A DNA stretch of 8,148 nucleotides from JAQGMJ01 sp036271855 (GTDB lineage Bacteria > Pseudomonadota > Gammaproteobacteria > Burkholderiales > JAEUOS01). Each line of letters opens with the position of its first letter. Position 1 is the stretch's first letter. Made by a program: the position numbers and the translations under genes. A model generated the notes under the pieces. It had not been told where the DNA came from, ran no database searches, and was given only the letters and a program-made list of their open reading frames with translations. The DNA is taken from positions 1-8,148 of the forward strand of contig DATAZV010000033.1 of NCBI GenBank assembly GCA_036271855.1, written 5' to 3'. Positions 1-8,148 of this stretch are shown here, piece after piece.

Positions 1-1
1 C

Positions 2-169
2 ACCGCCGATGCCGAGACGCAGGTACGTACCATCACCGCGGATATCCTCAGGCCTTACATGGAAAAAGGCATGAGCGAGGTGCAGGAGCTGCAAAAGGCG
101 GTGGACTCGCCCGAGGAGTACGCACGCATGGACACCGAACAGACACGCTGCACCAACGCCTCTCAATGA
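2..169 (+). CDS. C-terminal end of an unidentified protein (5'-partial)
   Basis: An open frame enters from the left edge and runs 55 codons to a TGA at 167-169. The visible tail is hydrophilic and probably mostly helical, with a charged stretch (roughly MEKGMSEVQELQKAV) and an ending of TRCTNASQ. It has no membrane segment and no motif I can assign to a family. The Cys near the end and the polar tail would suit a secreted or periplasmic protein, but that is only a guess. It is the only plus-strand gene and converges on ettA, with the hairpin at 172-194 three bases past its stop. I accept it as real because the frame is open to the window edge, its stop sits exactly before the hairpin, and no minus-strand gene covers this stretch. 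The function is unknown. Confidence 0.6.
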   Translation, partial: TADAETQVRTITADILRPYMEKGMSEVQELQKAVDSPEEYARMDTEQTRCTNASQ

Positions 170-194
170 AAAGGGGCGGCTCGCAGCCGCCCCT
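169..194 (-). terminator. Hairpin terminator for ettA, possibly bidirectional
   Basis: A perfect 10-bp stem, AGGGGCGGCT (172-181) and AGCCGCCCCT (185-194), encloses a three-base loop (182-184). Read on the minus strand, the stem is followed at once by TTTT (complement of 169-172). This is the layout of a Rho-independent terminator about 25 bases past the ettA stop. On the plus strand the hairpin follows the stop of the partial gene closely, but the bases after it (CCCTGATTG) contain no T-run. Termination is therefore better supported for ettA, although the hairpin may serve both converging genes. Confidence 0.75.
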
Positions 195-219
195 CCCTGA
201 TTGCGCGGTGCCTTGCCGG

Positions 220-1881
<1,662 letters not shown>

Positions 1882-1890
1882 GGATATGCC

Positions 1891-1907
1891 GGCCGGCAAA
1901 GCCGGCC
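1891..1907 (-). promoter_or_regulatory. Hairpin immediately upstream of the ettA start
   Basis: A perfect 7-bp stem, GGCCGGC (1891-1897) and GCCGGCC (1901-1907), has an AAA loop on the plus strand and TTT on the minus strand. It occupies the 51-bp gap between the preceding stop (1933-1935) and the ettA ATG (1879-1881), ending nine bases before the ATG. No T-run follows on the minus strand (GGCATATCC), so it is a poor intrinsic terminator. Its position suggests an effect on ribosome access or mRNA processing. The structure is directly visible; the role is inferred. Confidence 0.45.
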
Positions 1908-1932
1908 CGGGAGACGAAACGAAGCCCGCACT

Positions 1933-2835
1933 TTACCGCAGGGCGGGCGCTTTCACAGGCGCGGCCCGGCGGGCTTCCAGCAAGGGCTCGTTGACACCGG
2001 CCAGGCCGCTGAGCGCAAGAGCGGTCAGCAGCAGGGTTTGCGGCTCCTTCGATTCGCCGGCCGACAGGCGTTCGGCGCCCGGCGCAACGGCACCGCCGCG
2101 CATGCTCAGCGCCGGAATGCCCCGGGCTGCGGCGTTGGCGGCAGCGGAACCTGCCACCGGCAGCCCGGGGGCACCGGCCTTCATCAATTCAGCGGCGCGG
2201 CGTGCGGCCTCGAGCAGGCCGGCATCGCGCGGCTTGACGCCGGTTTGCGTCCCCCCGTGGCGGGACGGCGTGTCGTCAATGGCGATGAATCCGTCGATAC
2301 TCTTGACGTCACGCAACAGGACTGTGGCGGCATGGGACTTCCCCGCGCCGTTGATTGCAACAAAAACGATATCGCCCGCCGTCTGCATGCGCTGCGACTG
2401 CAGCGCGCCGAGCACCGCCAGCAGGGTCGCCAGCCCGCGCGCGTCGTCACCGCCACCCAGACTGGCGGCGATCACCAGCCGCGGGCTGTGCAGCAAACCC
2501 AGGCGCTCGCCGACGACATTGCCCGCGCCATCCACATGGGCACCCTCAAGGTCGAGCCGGCGCATGACTGCCCGCACGTACTGGGCGCGGGACGCCGGCC
2601 CGGAAACAGGCATGGCGGCGAGCCGCTTTTGCTCCTCCAGGCTCAGTGGTGAACGGGTGCCTATCTCACTTAGCGTTGCCGGCACTACCGCCGACGAAAG
2701 CAGTGCGTGGTAGGCCGCTTCTTGCGGCGTCATGTAAGTCACGCCCAGCGCCGCCGCGCTGCCACAGTACATCAGGGCCAGCGCAGCGGCCATGGCCCGC
2801 GCCTGGCGGCGCAGCCATGGCCGTGTCAAACGCAT
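1933..2835 (-). CDS. Exported degenerate M20-peptidase-like protein, probably without metal sites
   Basis: This 300-residue protein has a basic start (RPWLRRQAR) and a hydrophobic Ala/Leu stretch (about 14-30) that look like a Sec signal peptide, so it is probably periplasmic. The mature part resembles M20 Zn-peptidases in patches: the linker RAQYVRAVMRRLDLEG and GNVVGER (about 84-111), GDDARGLATLLAVLGAL (129-145), GDIVFVA (154-160), IDGFIAIDD (180-188) and ARGIPALSMRGG (237-248). The key residues appear lost. The HxD ligand loop is shortened to AASLGGGDD, the Glu-Glu of the usual VGEEG is replaced by INGAGK (161-166), and the C-terminal GAHS-type His is Glu (GAERLS). At 300 residues it is also shorter than typical M20 enzymes, and the dimerisation domain seems missing. 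Only an Asp (130/131) of the metal site may remain. The ATG overlaps the SDR stop as TGATG; a GTG one codon upstream (2838) is an alternative. The reading frame is intact, so it is probably selected. Family assignment is by eye. Confidence 0.75.
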   Translation of the reverse strand: MRLTRPWLRRQARAMAAALALMYCGSAAALGVTYMTPQEAAYHALLSSAVVPATLSEIGTRSPLSLEEQKRLAAMPVSGPASRAQYVRAVMRRLDLEGAHVDGAGNVVGERLGLLHSPRLVIAASLGGGDDARGLATLLAVLGALQSQRMQTAGDIVFVAINGAGKSHAATVLLRDVKSIDGFIAIDDTPSRHGGTQTGVKPRDAGLLEAARRAAELMKAGAPGLPVAGSAAANAAARGIPALSMRGGAVAPGAERLSAGESKEPQTLLLTALALSGLAGVNEPLLEARRAAPVKAPALR

Positions 2836-2837
2836 CA
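2833..2837 (-). promoter_or_regulatory. TGATG stop-start overlap between the SDR and M20-like genes
   Basis: On the minus strand the SDR stop TGA (2837-2835) shares one base with the ATG (2835-2833) of the next gene. The upstream sequence has only a weak Shine-Dalgarno match, so translation of the M20-like gene probably depends on ribosomes finishing the SDR gene. The GTG at 2838-2836 is in the same frame and adjacent to the ATG, so the exact initiator is ambiguous by one codon. Confidence 0.7.
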
Positions 2838-3608
2838 CAGAACGCCCGAGGTGCCGCCGTCGAGATTGATGCTGGTGCCGGTGACGTAGCTGGCCGCGTC
2901 CGAAGCGAGGAAGGTGATGACATTGGCCACCTCTTCGGCGCGGCCGACGCGGCCCAGCGGAATCTCTTTGCCCATGCCTTCATACAACTGTTCGACCGGA
3001 ATACCGCGCTTGGCCGCCGTGGTTTCATGCTGGCCGGCGCGGATCAGCCCGATGCAAATGGTGTTGACCAGTATCTTGTCGGCGGCGAATTCCTTCGACA
3101 GCGCCTTGGTCATCGCCAGGCCGGCAGCGCGGCTGACCACCGTGGGCATCGACTCCGCTTTCGGCTGCTTGGCGCCGATGTTGGTCAGGTTGATGACGCG
3201 GCCACCGCCCTGCTTGCGCATTTCGGGGATCACGCCACGCGTGAGGCGGATGGCGCCGAATACTTTCAGATCAAGGTCGGCCTGCCACACTTCATCGGCC
3301 ACCTCTTCGAACTTGCCGCGATTGGAGGTGCCGGCGTTGTTCACCAGAATGTCGATGCGCCCGAAGGCCTTCAACGCCTCGCTGACGATGCGCGCGCAAT
3401 CTTCCGCCTTGCTGACGTCCGCGCTCACGCCTTGCGCCTTGCCGCCGGCGGCGCGGATGCCGCCCACCACTTCGTCGAGCAATTCCTGGCGCCGTGCGCA
3501 GATCACTACGCTGGCGCCCTCCGCCGCCAGGCGCTCGGCGGTGGCGCGGCCGATGCCCTGGGTGGCGCCGGTGATGATGGCGACTTTGCCTTTGAGTCCG
3601 AATTCCAT
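2835..3608 (-). CDS. SDR-family protein with a substituted catalytic tetrad
   Basis: At 257 residues this is the usual length for a classical short-chain dehydrogenase/reductase, a cytoplasmic Rossmann-fold family. Cofactor motifs are present: TGATQGIG (13-20), Asp64 after the third strand and NNAG (90-93). ARR (38-40) after the second strand would favour NADP(H). The end GTSINLDGG (244-252) is also typical. The active site is not. Aligned by eye on the common pattern, the Asn is Asp113 (DLDLK), the Ser is Asn143 (NLTN), the Tyr is Thr156 and the Lys is Arg160 (MPTVVSRAAG). There is no YxxxK anywhere. The frame is clean and the start has a strong Shine-Dalgarno sequence (AAGGAGA, 3615-3621, seven bases before the ATG). 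The product may therefore be a functional non-dehydrogenase, a nucleotide sensor, or an enzyme with altered chemistry. It lies 60 bp after frmA and overlaps the next gene by one base. Automated annotation would probably call it an SDR oxidoreductase. Confidence 0.93.
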   Translation of the reverse strand: MEFGLKGKVAIITGATQGIGRATAERLAAEGASVVICARRQELLDEVVGGIRAAGGKAQGVSADVSKAEDCARIVSEALKAFGRIDILVNNAGTSNRGKFEEVADEVWQADLDLKVFGAIRLTRGVIPEMRKQGGGRVINLTNIGAKQPKAESMPTVVSRAAGLAMTKALSKEFAADKILVNTICIGLIRAGQHETTAAKRGIPVEQLYEGMGKEIPLGRVGRAEEVANVITFLASDAASYVTGTSINLDGGTSGVL

Positions 3609-3668
3609 GTCTTTTCTCCTTGCTTGAATTGGCGCGGGCGTTTGCCTCGCATTGCAAAAATGGCTGCC

Positions 3669-4778
<1,110 letters not shown>

Positions 4779-4805
4779 CTTGATTCTCCGGAACTTGAAG
4801 GGGCG

Positions 4806-4832
4806 GCACCTGCATCGGCGACGATGCGGTGC
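4806..4832 (-). promoter_or_regulatory. Strong hairpin in the leader of frmA
   Basis: Plus-strand arms GCACC (4806-4810) and GCATCG (4812-4817) pair with CGATGC (4822-4827) and GGTGC (4828-4832). This gives 11 base pairs with one bulged base (4811) and a four-base loop (4818-4821). It sits in the 102-bp gap between the permease stop and frmA, about 16 bases upstream of the GGAG of frmA. No T-run follows on the minus strand, so it is not a standard terminator. It could be an mRNA processing or stability element between transporter and dehydrogenase cistrons, or an inverted-repeat operator. The gap also holds a very GC-rich stretch (4853-4878). I see no convincing -35/-10 pair. Confidence 0.5.
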
Positions 4833-4880
4833 GAAGACCGGATGTTATCAGTGCGCGCGCCCGGCGCGGCGGCGCGGCTT

Positions 4881-5792
4881 TTATTCCTTGACCGCCCCGG
4901 TCATGCCCGAGACGTAGTACTCGACGAAAAACGAGTACAAGATGGCCACCGGCACCGAGCCGAACAGGGCGCCCGCCATCAGCGCGCCCCAGTGGTAGAC
5001 GTCGCCGTCGACCAGCTCGGTGATCACGCCCACCGGCACTGTTTTTACCTCCGAGGAGGAAATGAAGGTGAGCGCGTAAATGAATTCGTTCCACGACAAG
5101 GTGAAAGCGAAAATGCCGGCGGAAATCAGGCCGGGCACGGCCAGGGGCAGGACAATCTTCCACAGGATCTGCAGGCGGGTGGCGCCGTCGATCAGCGCGC
5201 ACTCCTCCAGCTCGTAGGGAATCGAGCGGAAGTAGCCCATCAGGAGCCAGGTGCAAAACGGGATCAGGAAAGTCGGGTAGGAGAGGATCAGCGCCCAGCG
5301 GGTGTCGAACAACTCCAGCTTGAAGATCATCGTCGCCAGCGGAATGAACAGGATCGATGGCGGCACCAGGTAGGCGCCGTAGATCGCCAGCCCGACCCAT
5401 TTGCTGCCCTTGAAGCGCAGGCGCTCGATGGCGTAGGCGGCCAACACGCTGCAAAACAAGGCGATGAAGGTGGCGGAGACGGAGACGATCAAGGTGTTGA
5501 GCAGCCATTGCGGATAGGCGGTCTCGAACAACAGCTTGTGCACATTCGCCAGCGTCGGACTGTGGATCCAGAACGGGCTGTGGGTGGAAAAGTCGTACAT
5601 CTCCTCGTTCGGCTTGAAGGTGGTGACCGTCATCCAGTAGAACGGGAACAACAGCACGAAGGTGAAAATCGCCAGCGGCAGGTAGACCGTGACGAAGCGG
5701 CGCTGGCGCGTGACCAGGTAGTCCATGCCGCCGTCGGAATAGGTCGGCGCGGCGTTTGCGGTGGCGGGTGGGGCGGAAGCGGGCTGGCTCAC
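4881..5792 (-). CDS. CUT1-type sugar ABC transporter permease, MalG-like
   Basis: This is an inner-membrane permease of a binding-protein-dependent importer, 303 residues long. After a hydrophilic Ala/Pro-rich start (1-30) there are about six hydrophobic segments (roughly 33-57, 97-121, 131-157, 165-188, 211-243, 266-290). The cytoplasmic EAA loop that contacts the ATPase is ECALIDGATRLQILWKIVLP (197-216), with the key Gly203 and the I-LP end. SWNEFIYAL (233-241) is typical of MalG-type CUT1 subunits. The start is a GTG (5790-5792) with AAGGA at 5801-5805. A later Met23 lacks a comparable ribosome site. It begins four bases after the partner permease stops, so the two are surely co-transcribed. 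The substrate cannot be read from the sequence; the CUT1 family carries oligosaccharides, glycerol phosphates, polyols and related solutes. Confidence 0.94.
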   Translation of the reverse strand: MSQPASAPPATANAAPTYSDGGMDYLVTRQRRFVTVYLPLAIFTFVLLFPFYWMTVTTFKPNEEMYDFSTHSPFWIHSPTLANVHKLLFETAYPQWLLNTLIVSVSATFIALFCSVLAAYAIERLRFKGSKWVGLAIYGAYLVPPSILFIPLATMIFKLELFDTRWALILSYPTFLIPFCTWLLMGYFRSIPYELEECALIDGATRLQILWKIVLPLAVPGLISAGIFAFTLSWNEFIYALTFISSSEVKTVPVGVITELVDGDVYHWGALMAGALFGSVPVAILYSFFVEYYVSGMTGAVKE

Positions 5793-5796
5793 GGCA

Positions 5797-6747
5797 TCAA
5801 TCCTTGGAACCCTGTTGCCAGCCGCGCCGCTGCAGGCCGAAAAAGCTGATCAAGATGGCGGCGATCAGAAACGGCAGCATCGCCATGGCGATCGCCGCGC
5901 CCTCGGCCAGATTGCCGCCGGGGATGGCACGCTGGAACGACAGCGTCGCCATCAGATGAGTGTAGTTGATCGGGCCGCCGCGGGTGATGACGTAGATCAG
6001 CTGGAAGTCGGTGAAGGTGAACAGCACCGAGAAGGTCATGACGATGGCGATAATCGGCGTCAGCAGCGGGTAGGTGATGTGGCGGAAATTCTGCCAGGGC
6101 GTGGCGCCGTCGATGGTCGCCGCTTCATAGAGCGAGGGCGAGATGGTCTGCAAGCCGGCCAGCAGCGAAATGGCGACGAAGGGGATGCCGCGCCAGACGT
6201 TGGCGGCGATCACCGACCAGCGCGCGTTCCAGCCGTCGCCGAGGAAATCGATGTAGCCGTGGATCAGGCCCATTTTGGTGAGCGCCCACGAAATGATGGA
6301 AAACTGGCTGTCGTAGATCCACCAGAAGGCGATGGCCGAGAGCGTGGTCGGCACGATCCAGGGCAACAGCAATATCGCGCGCATGAACGACTTGAACATG
6401 ATGTTCTGGTTCAGCAGCAGCGCCAGCCAGAGGCCGAGCACGAACTTGAAAAAACTGGCCACCGAGGTGTAGAGAATGGTGGTGCGCACCGACAGCCAGA
6501 ACACCTCGTCGTTCCACAGGCCGATGTAGTTTTCCAGGCCGACGAATTCGCCGCTGCGGCCGATCTTGGTGTCGGTCAGCCCGAGCCAGACGCCCAGGCC
6601 GAGCGGATAGGTAAGGAAGACCAGCAGCAGCGCCGCCGCCGGCAACATGAACAGCAGGCCGAGGAAGGTGACGTTGTTGCTCAAACGGCTCATCAGCCCG
6701 AGGCCGGAGGCGCGCGGGATTTCGAGTTCCTTGACCACTGCGTGCAT
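5797..6747 (-). CDS. CUT1-type sugar ABC transporter permease, MalF/UgpA-like
   Basis: This 316-residue inner-membrane protein is the first permease of the importer. A hydrophilic N-terminus of about 26 residues is followed by six hydrophobic segments (roughly 28-48, 88-112, 121-145, 176-199, 229-255, 283-304). The EAA loop is EAATIDGATPWQNFRHITYP (208-227), with the invariant Gly214. Together with the MalG-like partner it would form the transmembrane heterodimer. It follows the binding-protein gene after 67 bp. The ATG at 6747 has no obvious Shine-Dalgarno sequence (GGTTCAATCAAT precedes it), and a hairpin stands in the gap. Both would keep permease synthesis below that of the binding protein. 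A start at Met19 (6693) cannot be excluded. No ATP-binding subunit is in the window, so it must lie beyond the right edge or be shared from another locus. Confidence 0.94.
   Translation of the reverse strand: MHAVVKELEIPRASGLGLMSRLSNNVTFLGLLFMLPAAALLLVFLTYPLGLGVWLGLTDTKIGRSGEFVGLENYIGLWNDEVFWLSVRTTILYTSVASFFKFVLGLWLALLLNQNIMFKSFMRAILLLPWIVPTTLSAIAFWWIYDSQFSIISWALTKMGLIHGYIDFLGDGWNARWSVIAANVWRGIPFVAISLLAGLQTISPSLYEAATIDGATPWQNFRHITYPLLTPIIAIVMTFSVLFTFTDFQLIYVITRGGPINYTHLMATLSFQRAIPGGNLAEGAAIAMAMLPFLIAAILISFFGLQRRGWQQGSKD
5801..5805 (-). promoter_or_regulatory. Ribosome binding site fixing the GTG start of the second permease
   Basis: AAGGA on the minus strand lies eight bases before the GTG at 5792-5790, within the last codons of the preceding permease. 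A nearby ATG (5797-5795) is in another frame and meets a stop after one further codon. The GTG is therefore the best initiator. Confidence 0.6.
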
Positions 6748-6777
6748 ATTGATTGAACCGTGGTTACCGTCTGCGCA

Positions 6778-6801
6778 GGAGGCGCGCCGCCAGGCGCCCC
6801 C
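6778..6801 (-). promoter_or_regulatory. Intercistronic hairpin between binding protein and permease genes
   Basis: On the minus strand GGGGGCGC (6801-6794) pairs with GCGCCTCC (6785-6778), giving eight pairs including one G-U, with an eight-base loop. On the plus strand the same wobble position is an A-C mismatch, so the structure suits the minus-strand transcript. It begins 13 bases past the binding-protein stop and has no following T-run. Comparable structures between malE and malF in enterobacteria protect the upstream message and allow binding protein to exceed permease. The same role is inferred here. Confidence 0.5.
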
Positions 6802-6814
6802 CCTTGCAATCCGC

Positions 6815-8137
6815 TCAAGCCTTGTAGTTGCGCGCCGCCCGCTGCGCTGCCCGCGCAGCTGCTTCAGCCGGCGTCTTCTGCCCGGAGGCGGCCTCGGCCA
6901 CCATGTCGAGCATGACGAAATCGGCCATGGTGGCCGCCGACGCGGGACCCATCTTGCCCGAGTAGCCGGTGGGGCGCATGACGTTCATCGCGTTGCGATA
7001 GGGCGTGTGCTTGGGGTCGACGGTCCAGATCGGGTTCTTCTCATAAGCCTTCAGCGGCTGACAGGTATAGCCGATCGAGGCCTGCATCCACGGGCCGTAT
7101 TGCTCCTCTTCCATCATGAAGCGCAGGAATTCCTTCGCCGCCTTCGGGTACTTGGTGTACTTGAAGATCATCTGGTTGAAGAACAGGTTGAATTCGGTCG
7201 GCACGCCGGCCGGGCCGATCGGAAAATTGGCGTGCTGGATGTCGGCCGCAATTTCCTTCATCTTCGGGTCGGCCGAGGTCTTGGCGGCGTAATAGACAGA
7301 AATGCCGTTGGCAGTGACGCTGCACTGGCCGTCGAGGAAAGCCTTGTTGTTGTTCGGGTCCAGCCACGAAAGCGTGCCGGGCACGAAGGTCTGGTACAGC
7401 TCCTTGGCGTATTCCAGCGCCTTCACCGTTTGCGGGCTGTTGATCACAACCTTGTTGTTGTTGTCGACCATCTTGCCGCCGAAGGCCCACACCAGCCAGA
7501 AGGCCCAGGCCTGGTCGCCGGTGGCGTGCCCCAGGGCGAAGCCGCCGGGCGTGCCTTTTTCCTTCATCGCCTTCATCAGCTTGAGGAATTCGTCGGTGGT
7601 CTTGGGGAAGGCGGCGAAACCCGCGGCCTTGACCTGGCTTTCACGGTAGACAATGCAGTTGCCGGCGGCGCCTAAGGGAATGCCGATCCACTTCTTGCCG
7701 TCGGGCTTGAGATACTGCTCGCATACCGGGTACCAGCCGCCGTATTTCTTGCCGAGGTAATCGGCCAGGTCGGTGACGTCGAGCAGCTTGGACGGGTAGA
7801 GATTGGCGTCGTCGTTGGTCGAGAGGATGATGTCCGGGCCGCTGCCGACGTTGGCGGCCACCGCCGCCTTCGGGCGCACGTCTTCCCAGGACTCGCTGTC
7901 CACCTTCACTTCGACGCCGAATTTTTCGCTGAACTTCTTTACGTTCTCCAGGTACACCGTTTCGTCGCCGGCGACAAATCGCTTCCAGCGCAGCACGCGC
8001 AGCTTGGCGCCTTTTTCCACGGTGTTGTTCCACTGGGCCTGTGCGTCCTTGACCCAGATCAGCGGGCCGGCGGCGGCGCTGACCGCGGCGGCCGTGGTCG
8101 AACTCTTGATGAATTTGCGGCGGGTGTGGTGAACCAT
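6815..8137 (-). CDS. Tat-exported extracellular solute-binding protein (family 1) of a sugar-type ABC importer
   Basis: This 440-residue periplasmic receptor would bind the solute and deliver it to the two permeases encoded just downstream. The N-terminus TRRKFIKSS (Arg6-Arg7) matches the twin-arginine motif, followed by an Ala-rich hydrophobic stretch and a likely cleavage after AQA at about residue 34. Export as a folded protein is expected. The mature part has the family-1 binding-protein layout: LRVLRWKRF at the first strand, GSGPDIILSTNDD (98-110), GIPLGAAGNCIVYRE (152-166), GGKMVDNNNKVVINSP (220-235), and FLDGQCSVTANG (267-278), where relatives read F..G.aAm...G. Trp and Tyr residues are plentiful, as in carbohydrate binders, but the ligand cannot be deduced. 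AGGAG (8144-8148) precedes the ATG by six bases. The gene is complete, but its promoter and anything upstream lie outside the window. Confidence 0.94.
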   Translation of the reverse strand: MVHHTRRKFIKSSTTAAAVSAAAGPLIWVKDAQAQWNNTVEKGAKLRVLRWKRFVAGDETVYLENVKKFSEKFGVEVKVDSESWEDVRPKAAVAANVGSGPDIILSTNDDANLYPSKLLDVTDLADYLGKKYGGWYPVCEQYLKPDGKKWIGIPLGAAGNCIVYRESQVKAAGFAAFPKTTDEFLKLMKAMKEKGTPGGFALGHATGDQAWAFWLVWAFGGKMVDNNNKVVINSPQTVKALEYAKELYQTFVPGTLSWLDPNNNKAFLDGQCSVTANGISVYYAAKTSADPKMKEIAADIQHANFPIGPAGVPTEFNLFFNQMIFKYTKYPKAAKEFLRFMMEEEQYGPWMQASIGYTCQPLKAYEKNPIWTVDPKHTPYRNAMNVMRPTGYSGKMGPASAATMADFVMLDMVAEAASGQKTPAEAAARAAQRAARNYKA

Positions 8138-8143
8138 GCTTGT

Positions 8144-8148
8144 CTCCT
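8144..8148 (-). promoter_or_regulatory. Ribosome binding site of the solute-binding protein gene
   Basis: AGGAG on the minus strand stands six bases before the ATG at 8137-8135, at the extreme right edge of the window. It supports this ATG as the start and keeps the whole Tat signal in frame. Confidence 0.7.

Noticed and set aside
172..194. Strong intrinsic terminator for the plus-strand partial gene
   Set aside because: The stem is strong but no T-run follows in that direction. Only the ettA direction has TTTT, so plus-strand termination is left as a possibility.
1882..1899. Six-residue longer EttA starting at TTG 1899
   Set aside because: TTG is a rare initiator, the extension lies inside the hairpin arm, and the family start MAQ(F/Y)VYTMHRVGK begins exactly at the ATG at 1881.
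2755..2790. Possible lipoprotein signal (LMYC) in the M20-like protein
   Set aside because: Tyr just before the Cys does not fit a lipobox, which needs a small residue there. An ordinary signal peptidase I site in the Ala-rich stretch that follows is more likely.
3609..3668. Separate promoter or terminator between frmA and the SDR gene
   Set aside because: The 60 bp contain a clear ribosome site but no stable hairpin with a T-run and no recognisable -35/-10 pair, which is consistent with co-transcription.
4838..4852. TGATAACAT on the minus strand as a -10 element for frmA
   Set aside because: No acceptable -35 element lies 16-18 bases upstream, where the sequence is pure GC, so a promoter call is not supportable.
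5761..7675. Further plus-strand frames (331 and 342 codons) opposite the permease and binding-protein genes
   Set aside because: These are shadows of membrane-protein and binding-protein genes on the other strand, with charged low-complexity products and no conserved motif.

Overview
The window looks like chromosomal DNA of a GC-rich proteobacterium, most likely a betaproteobacterium of the Burkholderiales/Rhodocyclales type. This is inferred from base composition, from strong similarity of two housekeeping-type proteins (EttA and class III alcohol dehydrogenase) to their proteobacterial relatives, and from the Tat-type binding protein. No tRNA, rRNA, CRISPR array, insertion sequence or phage gene was seen.

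All complete genes lie on the minus strand and are read from the right end of the window to the left. From right to left they are: a Tat-exported solute-binding protein (8137-6815), two CUT1-type sugar ABC permeases (6747-5797 and 5792-4881), a glutathione-dependent formaldehyde dehydrogenase FrmA/AdhC (4778-3669), a divergent short-chain dehydrogenase/reductase (3608-2835), an exported degenerate M20-peptidase-like protein (2835-1933), and the ABC-F translation factor EttA (1881-220). At the far left, the last 55 codons of an unidentified plus-strand gene (to 169) converge on ettA. A perfect 10-bp hairpin sits between them and probably terminates ettA.

The first five or six genes are closely spaced (gaps of -1 to 102 bp) and could form one transcription unit. 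It would take up an organic solute and dispose of formaldehyde (or another S-hydroxyalkyl-glutathione) derived from it. The transporter has no ATPase in the window, and frmA has no S-formylglutathione hydrolase next to it. Both partners must lie beyond the right edge or elsewhere. ettA is probably an unrelated neighbour that may be partly read through from upstream.

The most unusual part is the pair at 3608-1933. The SDR keeps its nucleotide-binding motifs, but by eye every residue of the Asn-Ser-Tyr-Lys catalytic tetrad is substituted. The protein translationally coupled to it (TGATG overlap) looks like an M20 metallopeptidase that has lost its metal ligands and its lid domain but keeps a signal peptide. 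Two apparent pseudoenzymes side by side, in intact reading frames next to a formaldehyde-oxidation gene, are worth checking. Three intercistronic hairpins (6778-6801, 4806-4832, 1891-1907) are also described.
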